Assembly (NCBI RefSeq): GCF_003086295.3 | Contig: NC_092051.1 | Location: 21,261,940 to 21,325,939 of the forward strand | Length of the DNA stretch: 64,000 bases | Source: Arachis hypogaea | Lineage: Eukaryota > Streptophyta > Magnoliopsida > Fabales > Fabaceae | Direction: 5' to 3' | In this document: in pieces, positions 22,830-34,733 of the stretch | Position numbering within the stretch: position 1 is the first letter of the stretch | Layout of the letters: each line of letters starts with the position of its first letter | The notes under the pieces: model-generated | Database searches by the model: none | What the model was told of the DNA's origin: nothing | What the model saw: only the letters and a program-made list of their open reading frames with translations | Position numbers and translations under genes: made by a program

Positions 22830-23914
22830 AATGTCAAAGTATAGAGAACTCCCAGTGAGATATGAAGAAGAAAGAAAGAATGGGGATAGAGAGATGAGAG
22901 AAAGAATTCAAATATGAGGAGTAGAAGAATTCGAATATTAAGAAGTAAAAAGGGAAACTAGAATTAAAATATTTTTGTTTTTATTTTATTTTATTATTGA
23001 ATTCAAAAAACAAGAAGGAAATTAAAAGCTAATTAATTAAAAAGATTTAAAAATTAAGAGGTGATTTTCGAAAAAGTAGGAAGAAGAAGTCAAACAAGGA
23101 ATTTGAAATTCAATTTTAAAAGAGTGTAAGATTTGTAATTGAAAAAAGTTTTAAAATTAAAAAGAAAGTAAGTTATGTAAGTTTTAAAATTGAAAAATAG
23201 AAAGATAGGATAAAGATTTAAAAAGAAGTTGAGGGAGATGAGTTTTAAATTAAAAAGATTTGGAAATCAAATTTGAAAAGATAGTAAACATTTAAAAAGA
23301 TTTGAAATTTTAAAATTTAAAAAAAGATAAGATATGTAAGAATCAAATTAAAAGAAAGATATGATAAGATTTGAAAAGTTTTGGAAAGATAGGATTTAAA
23401 ATTAAAAAATATAAACTTCACTAACAAGAAAACACTAAACTTAAGATTTGTAAATTAAGATAAGAAAAGAAGCAAGATTTTCGAAAATTAAAGAAAGATA
23501 AAGAAATATTTTTTTTATTTTTTTCGAATTAATGAAGAAAGAGAAAAACAACCAAAAGACACCAAACTTAAAATTTTGAGATCAAAGACACTAGTTTTTC
23601 GAAAATTAGAAAGAAAAACACCAAAAAACACTAAACTTAAAATTTTTAAGATCAAACAAAGAAAAGAAACAAGAATAACTTGAATACCAAGAAGAACACT
23701 CAAGAATAATTTGAAAATTCAAAGAAAATAAAGAACATACAAGGAACACCAAACTTAGAAATTGACACTAGACTCAACCAAAAGACAAAAAAAAAGGATT
23801 TTGTAAAGTTTTTTTTTTTTGAAAAGGAAAACAAAACACACAATTAAAAGAGCTACTACACCTTAAAGTGCCTAATCTAAGCAACAAGATAGTCCGTAGT
23901 TTGTCAAACTCGAA
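22830..23914 (-). other. AT-rich leader of the gypsy-type element
   Basis: On the coding strand this is T/A-rich low-complexity sequence like the 2410-3071 leader. It contains four copies of a TTTAAGTTTGGTGT-like motif (plus-strand 23431-23443, 23559-23570, 23628-23640, 23746-23758). No coding potential is seen. Confidence 0.7.
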
Positions 23915-23932
23915 CAATCCCCGGCAACGACA
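23915..23932 (-). other. Primer-binding site (tRNA-Asp type, diverged)
   Basis: On the minus strand it reads TGTCGTTGCCGGGGATTG, eight bases inside the LTR. It is related to the TGGCGCCGTTGCCGGGGA site of the element at 937 but carries mutations in its first bases. Confidence 0.75.
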
Positions 23933-23940
23933 CAAAAACT

Positions 23941-24700
23941 TGGTGCCCGAAATTGACTCCACAATATTCGCACAAATAGACCCGCAAGTGCACCAAGTCG
24001 TCTAAGTAATACCTCAGGTGAGTGATGGTCGATCCCACGGAGATTGTCGGATTGAGCAAGCAACGGCTATCTTGTAGATCTTAGTCAGGCGGATAGAAAA
24101 GATAGTTGTTGTGAAAAATGCATAAAAATGGAATAAAGATAGAATTACTTAATTGGTGTGAAATCAGTAATAAGAGAACGGTTGAGGCTTCAGAGATGCT
24201 TCCTCCTTCTGGATCAACTTTTCTCATTGTCTACTTCAACTTCTAATGATTCATTCCATGGTAGGCTGTAAGTGATTAACGCCAAGTTAGTGGTCATTAA
24301 TCTCCTCTGCTTCAGATCAAATGTCGGGTCAGTGGTCATCCAATCTGAACGAGGGTGAAGCTCCTGTAGTCCATTGCCTTGGTGATCCTACTCAAAATAC
24401 CACAGACAAGGTCGGATCTTTTGGATCAGAGAATGTTGCTTCTCGATTCTAGCCTATACCATAAAGGCCCTAATCGCCTCATACCTCAGTTGAACTGATG
24501 TCTTCAAGTCCCCAACGAAGTCGTGAATTAGCCGTCTAAGAGATGTATAATCAAGCTTGTGGTTCAGTACTATCCCGTCAAGGACTCGCAAGAACCCATG
24601 TAGAATAGGGATGACGGTCAAGTTACACTCCTAATTCATTAGGATGAAGAACGAAGATACATTTTGGAATGGAATCAAGCATAGATTGAAATAGAATAGT
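23941..24700 (-). repeat. 5' LTR of the gypsy-type element, truncated
   Basis: About 760 bp closely match 15588-16348 of the partner LTR, starting at TGGTGCCCG. Similarity stops at about 24700 (GAATAGT), where ATATATAT-rich DNA follows, so the outer half of this LTR, including its promoter part, is missing. Confidence 0.88.
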
Positions 24701-24703
24701 CAT

Positions 24704-25930
24704 TATATATATAAGGAGTAATAGTGAATTATAACAATTATTTATCATCTAAAAAATTCTTACGTCAGACATAGTTCTTTTTTGTTTATTATTTTTCATA
24801 TCTATGGTAGATTATGTAATGAAAAAGTTTGGAAAATAAAGGCAAGAGTAAGGAGTAAAGATGGTCGGCGAGTGCTGTTGCAAGATCACGGACACTTGGA
24901 AGATAACTGCACGATGAATGTGGTATATAGAGAAGTTTTTGAGAGTTTATAATGAAAAAGGTAATAACAAAATCTCTTAATTAAATTTATTACTATCAAT
25001 TTGAAAAAATTGACAAATTCTAAGTGCAAATGGGTAATACATTCTTGTTGTACATTTATATCTTGAGAATATTAGAATTATCATAAAAATTCGTATTATT
25101 TTATTCTTTTGATAAACAATTTTATAATTACATTAATCATATAATTTTGTATACTAACATTGATATAGTAATGTTTCAGGTATATATTTTGCAAGCATCA
25201 AAAGATAGTGTTGAGTTGTTATTTAGTGAGTTTAAATTATTTATTATTTATTGAAGAACTTTCTGCATTAGAATTTTCTAATAATTTGATGTTCATTTTC
25301 AACTGATTTTGATATGTTCTTACACATATAATAATTTGTTAGTGAATTTAGGTATTACTAGATTATTTATGGTCACATACAATATATATGTCTGATTTAT
25401 TGAAAAAAAATAAATTACTAAAACTGGTTAATAACTATTTTAGAGTTAATACAATTAACACTAAATTAAAAAAAATAAACAATACATATTTTATTATTTT
25501 TTTTTATTAATTAAATTATTATAATTTAAATTAATTTTAACAAAACAACTTAAAATTATGATTTCAATTTTACGGGTAATTAATTACACTTGTATATATA
25601 TATAATCAGCTAAAGGATGGACATGGAAGTGAAGTTTAAGTCCATCAAAATTTAGAGTAATAAATGCTAATAATTATGCCATGATCTCTTAAGTCTGCCA
25701 CACTATGGGAGAGTGGTAGCGCTTTGAAAAAATTGACGGATTCAATACGAAGAAACATGATTTATTTTTATTAAAAATCACACACTAAAATTAAATTAAA
25801 TCACAGCAGAACATGAATACAACGTAGTGCATATGAATTATAACCCCCATGCGTTTTATTATTAAAGGGAACTGCATGAGGCATATGCATAACACTAAAT
25901 CAAAGTACAAGTAGAATTATTCAATGACGA
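24704..25930. other. Intergenic AT-rich DNA
   Basis: No convincing gene, tRNA or terminal repeat seen. A few homopolymer and TA runs only (for example 25589-25600). Confidence 0.6.
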
Positions 25931-25948
25931 GTGCTCTCTGTCGTCAAA

Positions 25949-26767
25949 CTAGTTGTTATCATACCAAAACTGCTTTTGGAGATAGTTGATTACGTTGTTG
26001 TCCACTTGGAAAGCTTTAGCCAAAATTTCGGGAGAAATAGGTGGAGTAGATCCGAACACAGCATTTGCAATTGTGATAACACCTGGATTTTGACTGCTAA
26101 GACCAGCAATAGCGAAAGCATTGCCATAACCGATGTTAGATTGGAAGTGAATGAGGCCAATTGGGAACACAAACACATCACCCTTGTTGAGCACTTTGGT
26201 AAAAAGACGGTTGGTGTTGTTCTGATTGGAAGTCACAAATCCAACTAAGAGAGTTCCTTCAATAACTATCAATATCTCAGTGGCTCGTGGGTGAGTGTGA
26301 GGAGGATTTAAACCCTTAGGTCCAAAATCTATGCGAGCAAGTGATATACCCAATGTGTTGAGTCCTGCTAGTTCGTTAACTGTCACTGGAGTTACTTTTG
26401 ACCCAAGTTTGTTAACAACATTCCCAGGATCTACGTGCTTGAAAAAATCCTCAGCTACCACAACTTTAGGGTCTTTGCAAAATTTTCCATTCACAAATAC
26501 TGCAAAGTGAAAAATCTTCTATTAAAAACAACTAGTCATAAGATGCTAAGCTTAACCATAATATTGAAAGGAAACCAATTGAAATTTAATTCGAGTAACA
26601 AAAACTATGTGATTATGTGGAGAATATGAATGTATATATGCACAGATACCAGCGTCTTTAATGCCGTCGGGGAGAGCAACACAAAAGTCTTGGAGAGGGC
26701 TGGGATCATAGGCAGAGGCAAAAGAGGCCAGAGCCAAGAATGCAACCAGCAAGTATGTAGCTTTCAT
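25949..26767 (-). CDS. Germin-like protein (secreted cupin), two exons
   Basis: Exon 1 is 26767-26650 (118 nt), the intron 26649-26500 (GT...AG), exon 2 is 26499-25949; the product is 222 aa, the usual length. Residues 1-19 form a signal peptide ([19 protein letters not shown]), pointing to the cell wall/apoplast. Two cysteines (C29, C47) fit the N-terminal germin disulfide. The cupin metal site is intact: H107, H109 and E114 in [10 protein letters not shown], and a fourth histidine, H157, in FPIGLIHFQ. Germin-like proteins are oligomeric manganese cupins; some have superoxide dismutase or oxalate oxidase activity, but the activity of this one cannot be read from sequence. No stop or shift interrupts it, so it is probably functional. 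Confidence 0.93.
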
Positions 26768-26871
26768 TTTTAGTTTGCTACCTTCTATATATCTCTATAG
26801 TTTTGTATATAATTTCTTGTTAATTGTGAGAGACTTGAATATCCTCTGCATGGAAAGCTCGCTATTTATAG

Positions 26872-26880
26872 CATGAAACC
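26872..26880 (-). promoter_or_regulatory. TATA box of the germin-like gene
   Basis: The minus strand reads TATAAATAGC about 105 bases upstream of the ATG, a normal plant spacing for a TATA box and short 5' UTR. Confidence 0.7.
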
Positions 26881-28245
26881 ATTGAAGTGGCTTTGCAATT
26901 TATCCACGCTGCAGGTATAGCAATTAATATTATTCTATAGTATTTGCATTGTGGAACCATTCTTCAACAACTACGAGCATGCTAGTTCAAAGAATACATT
27001 TTAAAATATAAGAAGATGCTCCCCATAAGTTAAAGCCAGTTTAAATAAAATTTTGTATTCTTGTATTCTGTTTAATGATAAACTATAATAAATTATGAAA
27101 ATTTAATTTATTCTCTTTATTTTTCATTAAAAAATTTGAGATGAAAAATATAAAATAAAAAATATAATTATAAAAAATTAACAAAAATAATAAAAGGAAA
27201 AAATGAAAAAAAAAACTTGTATCCCTTGTTAATATTACCGTGTCCTTCCTGTTAGGGTAGAGTGAACACAAAATACACTGATTTAGTATTTTGGACATAT
27301 TATTTCTGTTCATGTTTCCAATGTCAAACACAATTTTGTGTCTCTGTCTCAATGTCTGTCTCTAAAAACAAATGCGCAGCTTTAGTTATCATTAGTATTT
27401 TTAATGGTGTGAGATTACATACATCTAATAATGTGAAATTACTCATTTTTTATTGATTAAGTGCTAGTTAAATTTTAATAAATGCTCGTGACTAAACTTT
27501 TTCTTATTTCTAGTATATAATCATATAATCTCAGGTTGAATTGGTCTCTTTTATTCATTTTATCTATAGATTTAAGTAAGTACTCACTTTAAAAATATTA
27601 TTTGATCGGCAACTTTTTTTCCAAAAAGTTAGGTAACATTTAACAAACTTTTTGTTAATTAATTGGTACTAATAATATGTAGGTAAAGAGAATAAATACT
27701 CATAAATAAATAAGAAAATTTTGTAAGTTTATATAATCAATTTAATTTAATTTTAATTAAAATAAAATCTTTATTTTGATTATTATTTATTAATTAATTG
27801 TTACTAATAATATGTAGGTAGAGAGACAATAAACACTCAAATAAATAAATGAGAAAAAAGGGTTAAGTTTATATAATCAATTTAATTTGATAAAAAATTA
27901 CAATAATAATTATTTGTGTAATTAATTAATTAATTATAATTCGACACTTTTTAAAACCAAAAGTAGTTTAATTCATTGAATAAAGTAAAAGTCTAAAATA
28001 TTTCTATTTATTATTATTGAATAATAAATTAATTATATATGTATTTAACATATGAAATAAATATCCCTATATATTTTATTTAAATATAGAGTATTATGTG
28101 AATTAAATTTTAAATAATTAATTTATTACATTATTTTTATTCTCACGAGACTATGAAATATTTGGTGGTTTTAGAGTATATTTAATGCATATTTCAAAAT
28201 CTTATTTTTATTTAAAGTAATTGGGCCTCTTCTAGGCTTATCCAT

Positions 28246-28353
28246 TTGACCATGCATAGTAGTGCCCACCTTTATATAGAAAGTTAGCTTGTGTGTCTAC
28301 ATTGACCATGCATAGTGCCACCTTTATATAGAAAGTTAGCTTGTGTGTCTACA
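28246..28353. repeat. Tandem duplication, 56 and 52 bp
   Basis: Two adjacent copies start TTGACCATGCATAGT and end TTGTGTGTCTACA. The second lacks a few bases in the AGTAGTGCCCACC part. They lie about 1.4 kb upstream of the germin-like gene's TATA box. Confidence 0.9.
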
Positions 28354-29913
28354 AAATGTCAAGAGCAGTTAGGGTTAAAGGAAAAAAGTTGTAAGCAATT
28401 GGGTGTCGCAACTCACAAGGAAAGTTCCTTGATAATTGTTTGGTGTCCTTTAAATGATTTATTATATTGGAGTGGAAGTTAGTTAAATTTGAAGAAATCC
28501 AAATTAATATGTAACGTAGGGTTAGTTATAATGAAAAAATAGAGAGTTGTTATGCACTTATGCGGTAAAGAATTAAAAATTTCGATGAGAGTACAATAGT
28601 TGGCTCCAAATTATGTTTCATGAAGCAAAGATATAATTTAAGCATAGCAGCCTGGAATATCCAAGGGATTGTGATTCTTTTCTGATGTTCTCATTTAAAC
28701 CTAATTTCCTATATCTATTTCTCTTATTGTAGGAAAGAAATTAGAAATTTGTTGTATAATTTTTTTTTTTTCTTTTATCGGATGATATTCACTTTAATAA
28801 TATGAGATAGCTTACCATCTACTGTCTCTTTGTTGTTGTGCGAATCTCACTATTTATCCTTATCTTTAATCCAACTTCTTATATACACATATATCCCACT
28901 TTATTTATTTTTTCTTTTTTTTTTTTTCTCGATGGTTCCGAGGTCGGCGTCTCTAGTTCATTATTGTATTATTGTGCAACAAACGATGATAGAAAACCTC
29001 TTTTAACAAAAGTAAAATGAAATAAAAATAACTTGTTCAGCCTATATAGTGCTTGGTAGCATGGATCTATCTTGGCTCCTTAAATATAGCAGACACTTAA
29101 GAGAGGGGGGGGGGGGGGGAGGATTTGATTAGAACAATATACAATTTTAAAAGATGTATGTGATTGGAAAATATGCACTGCTTATTGCAAGAAAAGTGAC
29201 ATGTCTTATTTGACAACCAAATGCAGAGAACGATACACTTTGACTGTATTTGAAAAAGAGATTAAAACTGAAAGATAGAAATTTGGAGATGAAAATTAGA
29301 AGATAAGGACTAAATTAAATTTTTATATTAAATATTAATAAAGTTTTAATATTTATTTTTAAAAATTTTAGTTTTTTATATCTCACTTTTTAAAAATATT
29401 AAAAAAACTGAAATTCTATATCTCGAAATTAAAATTTTAATTCTAATTTATGATCACCAAATATGATACTAAATATTAATCTCTAAATCTCAATCCTAAT
29501 AACTCAAAACAAATACAATCTTAAAATGTAATATTTTATTCATAAATAAATTATTAATTAAATATTAAAAGTAAGTAGCTACATGTATTAATTTAGCTAG
29601 ATGTATGCATGTATTGTGCTTAATGAAGTTTTAACATTGGATGTTAGAGAATATTTTCTTTTAATTTTATTGTTTATAGTATTTTTCAGTCTAATAGGTA
29701 AATGAATGAGCTCTATTTAATTGTTTGTTGCTAGCCAACACTTATTTAAATGGATAAGTGACGAATTGACCGCTCAACCAACCTAAATTAATTCTTTAAT
29801 TGTATATTTTAATATGTTAAAAGTATGCATATTGAATGGAATTGTATTTCCGAAAATAAAAATAAGAATATTTGTAATTATATTATAAAATCAAAAGATT
29901 ACATTAATGATTC

Positions 29914-29995
29914 AATCATAAGCAAAGTATAACAATATTGATGGTAATAGAATCTAATCATAAGCAACGTATAACAATATTGATGGTAATAGAAT

Positions 29996-29997
<2 letters not shown>
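29914..29997. repeat. Tandem duplication, 42 bp
   Basis: Two copies of AATCATAAGCAA(A/C)GTATAA...AGAATCT follow each other exactly and run into the (TA)n tract. Confidence 0.9.
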
Positions 29998-30054
<57 letters not shown>

Positions 30055-30631
30055 CTTCTTTTATTGTTATTATTGTCGTTGTCATCCTCTTTTTTTTTCT
30101 CATTCTTCTTTTTTTATTTGATTTCTTCTCCTCCTTCTTTTTACTTCTTCTTTTCATATATGTGTTCAACAAAACTGATGTACACAAAAATTTTAATGTA
30201 CAATACAAAAATTTTTAAAGAACCATATATTCAGATCATTAACTTATCCACTTCTTCTTCATGTTCTTCTCCAATATATGTTCAGTAAAACTACTGAGCA
30301 CATAAATTTTGGTGTATAACACAGAACCCAAGTAAAAGAAATTTTTGAGTTGTGCAGCGAAACTATTGAGCATAAAAAATTCGGAGCACAGAACCCAAAA
30401 TAACAACAGTAGAAGTATCTAGCAAAATTTGCTAGGCTATGTAAAATTTTTTTATGCTATATTGATAAGGTTATATTTTATATACAAGAATTTTTGTGTT
30501 ATATATATACAAATTTCTATGCTATATCCACAAGTTTGTGTTATATACAAATTTTTTTATGCTAGGTGCAGAAATTTCTGTACTATATCGATAATTTTAT
30601 GTGCTTTTTAACAAAAATTTATATACTATAT

Positions 30632-32259
30632 TGAAGGTTCTGGTAGGCTTAGAGAAGGGGGGTTGAATCTATGCCTTTCTTTTAAGTTACTGAAATGACC
30701 CTTTAAAGCAAACTTTCAATTCTGATTCTGTTTGAACTCAGCAGCGGAAAATTTATGAGACAATTTATTTTTGTCTCATGAATATCAGAAAATAGAACAT
30801 AGCAAAGAAAAGAGAAGCTGACACCATCATGTATCCTGGTTTAGTTGCCTTGTGCAATGCAACCTACATCTAGTCTCCACCACAACAGTGGTGAAATTTT
30901 CACTATAGTTGAAATATTACATACACCAATTCTACAGGATTGACACAATTCTTTCACACTCAAGTAGTTCTAGTCTAACTTGACATTGGTTATGCTAATA
31001 CCTAACTCTTCACTCTTAGTTCTAACCTAACTAAGAAAGGGATACCTCAGGTACAAAATACAAGACACAGACTTACCTAAAGAAATCTGAAAATAACTCT
31101 AGGCTTTTCTCTCAAGTGTATCACTCAGCCTCTTTCCACTCATTGGCTTTTACTTGAGCTCTCTCATTATGCCTTTTCACTCAAAAAATTACAGAAAGAT
31201 AAACATTGAAAAGTAAATTACAATCTGTAAAACATGAAGGAGATTGACTTCATCAACAGTCTCTTTGCTATGTGATAAACCAGACTTGCACGTCTCTGAG
31301 TTAGTTCTTCATTTTTGGCAGAATGCTTCTTTGAAAGAAAGCACTGTCCAAGTGGAGGAACTTCTTCAGGGAACTCTTCTCAGAACACAACTTACCAAAC
31401 TCTGGTTTTCTCTCCTTGCCTTCTGAATGAACAGCAAACTTCTTTTATCTCCTTGCATGTTGCTGGTTCTTCTTCCTAGGTAAAACTTTGAGTAATGTGC
31501 TTCACCAACCCACCATCTCACCTTTTTCCCATTAATCCTCAGAAAGCAAACTGTGCTCTGACCTTCTCTTGTTGACCAAAAACCATAGGAAAGCAGAAAA
31601 CAGATATCCTTAATGGTTAACCCAGATCTTGGCCATTGAGAAGCTACTTGGTCCCCAAGACTCACTTGTGACCGTAGATACACAGTAGATTAGAGCAGAA
31701 ATCAACTTTTCCTTGTAACCCATTTTCGGAGTAGCAGAGAGTTGGGAAGAAGAGAGGAATGCAGTATTCATGCAATAGGAAATGGTTTACCTTTAACCAT
31801 TGCCTAACCTTGATTTGGTTTGAACTTGCTTATTTGACCTCAACCTTTCTTGCCTATCCTTCTCTTTCTTTCTTCTTTTGTGAACAGCTTGAGTATTAAG
31901 CTTTTTCTCTTTCTTTTTCTGATTTCTGATTTAGACAAGATAGGTGTACATTGCTTTTGGGGAAGGCACATGGGAAGAGTTTGAATGAGAGAGCAAAATG
32001 GATTTGGATCGGGTTTGTATCAAATTCAGCCCGTTGGTTCCTCGCCTAGCTTCCTTTTGGGCTTTGTTTGTGTTATCAGCCCATCAGTCTTGTTTATTAT
32101 TTTCCTTCCTCTTGGGCTTACAGCAAAGATGATTTTTGGCCTGCAACAATAAATAATTAGCCTCATATAATCATAAACAATCAACACTAATTATTTATTT
32201 TGCTTAATAAAATAATGTTTGTCATCATTAATTAATTTTGTTAATTTCTCAACTCAACA
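30632..32259 (-). repeat. 3' LTR of the SIRE-type element
   Basis: The plus strand runs TGAAGGTTCTGG...CTCAACTCAACA. It is nearly identical to 40129-41757, with scattered single-base differences. The adjacent ATCTCCCCCTTG (32260-32271) is the inverse complement of a polypurine tract, CAAGGGGGAGAT. Confidence 0.93.
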
Positions 32260-32961
32260 ATCTCCCCCTTGATGACAAAACATAATTTAAACAAAGATCA
32301 AAAGGAAATGAATTTGAGTAGGATTTAGAAACTCCCTTTGATTTATGTTACTTGCTTTAGTGTTGCTCCCCTTTCCTTTTCAAGAGTAGCTCCCCCTAAA
32401 TTTATGCTCTTCTCTTCTTTTCTGTTTACATATACTTATTTGGAACCAAATAAATACCATATATTAACCAAAGATGCAGCAGACATTGATAGTTTTTAAT
32501 AGCTCATGACAGATCATACTTTAGTCAAAACAGAACATTAAAACATCAGGGTCAGAGTCAAAACAGCAACATATCATAAAGCAAGTTTTCAAACTCATGC
32601 CAGAATGATCACAACAGTAGAAAACATTTGCAAATTCATGCCAACAACATTATATCAGCAACAATCAACTAAAATTGATCAAGTATTCATAATTCGGCTG
32701 CTCATCATGCGCTATTACTCCCCCTTTTGTCATCAAGGGTGGAAGATAGGCAAACTAAATAAAAAACATAACCTTAAATCCTGCAGAAAATTGTTAGTGC
32801 AGAGTCCAAAATACCAAATAAATTAAAACTAAGTGCTGCAGTTGTTAAGATATTATAGTCATCCAAGACAACAAAAAAAAAACTAGTTCAAAAGGAACAA
32901 AAAAAAAACAGTTTTCATGAGACAAAACGAGAGCAGACAACAATAGTTTCATGAGACAATT

Positions 32962-34494
32962 CTAGGCATCTGAACTGTTCCCCTCCGAATCAGCTTCCCC
33001 TTCAACATCAGTAGCAGGATCTTTATCTTGGTTAAGATTATCAATGAACTTCATAAATACAACCACTCTATCCCTTGATTTTCGGAGGAAATTCTTATGT
33101 TTGCTGGCTAGCTTTCTTTGCTCCTTGCTCATGGCAATCATGTGATTGGATTGGGAGACAAACTCCTGAACAACATCTTTGACAACATTTAGCAGAGCAG
33201 ATTTTTGGCCAGTAGAGATGGAAGTACCCTCTGTGGAAAGAGAAGGAGATTCTTCAAGAATGAACTCTTCATCATCATCATCTAAAACCACTCTCTCAGA
33301 TCGAGTAGGTCCTTTTTGTTGTTTCACTGCACCACCTCCCTTTAGATATGAATGTCTATTTTCATAATTCTCATTGGTCAAGTCAACACCAAAATGCTCA
33401 AATATGCAAGTTAGAAACATGCCATAAGAAATTGCTTTGTCTTTCTCACTCCTAACAGAGTCAAACATGTATCTAACCATCAAATATGCAAAAGAAATTT
33501 CTATTTTAGTGAGAAGGGCATATAAAACAATAGTGTCAATGTAGGAAACCCTTTGATATGGACCACTTTGAGGAAGTATTATGTGGTTGACAATTCGGTG
33601 TAACTGAGCACGTTCATATCCTAGGACTTTGTGAGTGGGTGTGATGCCATCAATCAAGGAGACATGTTCACAAATATTAGCCAAAGCATCATTGTAAGAA
33701 ACACCAACTCCTTCATCCCACTTAACAGAAGCATAAGCACAAGGCCCAACATCAGTATACTTCAATGAATCACTGATTGTTTCATTATTTAAAACTATGT
33801 CTCGGCCCTTTACATATGAGTGAACAGTGCCTTCATGATATGTCATGTTAGCATAAAACTCTTTGATCAAAAGAGGATAAACATGCCTTTTGATGTCAAA
33901 TAGATGATTCCAGTCTAGAAATTCCAAGTTTTCAACAAAAGAAAAGCCTTTCTTTTTCAAAGTTAGTAAATCAGCAAGAAAAGAGGGACGCAGGGTACGG
34001 TACTTAATAACTCCATCATAAAATTTATTATTCATGGCAGACCTAAATCTATAAGGATTGTAGTTGGAGTGAGATGTCATGAAGTGGGATTTATGAGCAA
34101 AAGGACCAATGTCAGGTTCTCTAACAGATTTGAGAGGAGGATGAGGTTTACCTCTTTGAGAACGCAAGAGAACCGACCTTGACTTAGGTCGTGTGGGCTC
34201 AGAGGCAGCTTCAGGCACTACTGGTCACTTCCCTTTCGACGTGCTGCACTTCGATGACCCAGGTTTAGATGGTGGTTCCTTCAGAGGTGGATGGTTTGGC
34301 GTCGACTTGGCTGAAGAAGGAAACCTTGAAGGGTTCTTAGTGCGTGCCATGGGATCGGTTCGTGGAGGAGAGGTAGGAGGAGAAGGTGAGGGAGTGAATG
34401 TTTGGTCCTGAGAGCGTGTTGAGGGTCTTGGATTTGTAGGAAGTTTATGAATCTTGTCACGCTATGGCCTTTTTGCAATAACTTTCTTCCTCAT
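32962..34494 (-). pseudogene. Third ORF of the SIRE-type element (accessory/'env-like' position)
   Basis: The frame from ATG 34494 (MRKKVIAKRP) has a TAG at 34462-34464 and a TGA at 34225-34227, then is open for 418 residues to 32962. The N-terminus is Pro/Ser/Arg-rich (low complexity). The centre contains WNHLFDIKRHVYPLLIKEFYANM, HSYVKGRDIVLNNETISDSL, LGYERAQLHRIVNHIILPQ and YIDTIVLYALLTKIEISFAYLMVRYMF, which matches the plant transposon-protein pattern of EFYANM...VKGR...N. The C-terminus is acidic. I see no signal peptide or clear membrane anchor, so 'envelope' is a positional name only. Related to the ORF at 18127-19302. Confidence 0.7.
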
Positions 34495-34733
34495 TTGGTT
34501 GGTTTTAGATTTTTGAGGGAAGAGAAGCAGTAAAGATAGAGGGGAGAAACCAAAAGGTTTTGAGGAGGAGTTATAGAGGGAAGAGAGGGAGTGTTGGTAA
34601 CCATACCCAAAGGAAACTTTCACAAACCATGCAACTGCATCACCTTCTGATTTGACTTGAAAAGACTTGACATCATAAAAGAGAAAGGTTTTATTTTATT
34701 TTTAAAATTAAAAAGGAAATCAATTCAAAATTT

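Larger units (their letters stand above)
15588..24700 (-). mobile_element. Gypsy-type LTR element without visible RT/IN, 5' LTR truncated
   Basis: The minus-strand order is: truncated 5' LTR (24700-23941), PBS (23932-23915), AT-rich leader, gag (from 22827), a repeat-encoding linker, protease (about 21045-20500), a palindrome array (about 20010-19720), an accessory ORF (19302-18142), a 3' non-coding part, a PPT, and the 3' LTR (17128-15588). No YxDD reverse transcriptase or integrase is found. It interrupts the AT-rich repeat after AAGTATC. The second TSD copy is lost with the end of the 5' LTR. The protein order suggests an Athila-lineage derivative with RT-IN deleted. Confidence 0.88.
26900..30631. 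other. Intergenic AT-rich DNA with simple repeats
   Basis: No convincing gene seen. It contains a 56/52-bp tandem duplication (28246-28353), a run of 14 G around 29106-29119, a 42-bp tandem duplication (29914-29997), a (TA)25 tract (30001-30051) and a degenerate tandem region (about 30160-30630). The open frame at 29938-30288 is a TA-repeat artefact. Confidence 0.6.

Noticed and set aside
29938..30288. 116-residue open frame with a long IYIYIY run
   Set aside because: It is the (TA)n microsatellite plus T-rich DNA; no protein-like composition.
31244..31426. 60-residue frame repeated at 40741-40923
   Set aside because: It is part of the two LTRs of the copia element, not a gene family.
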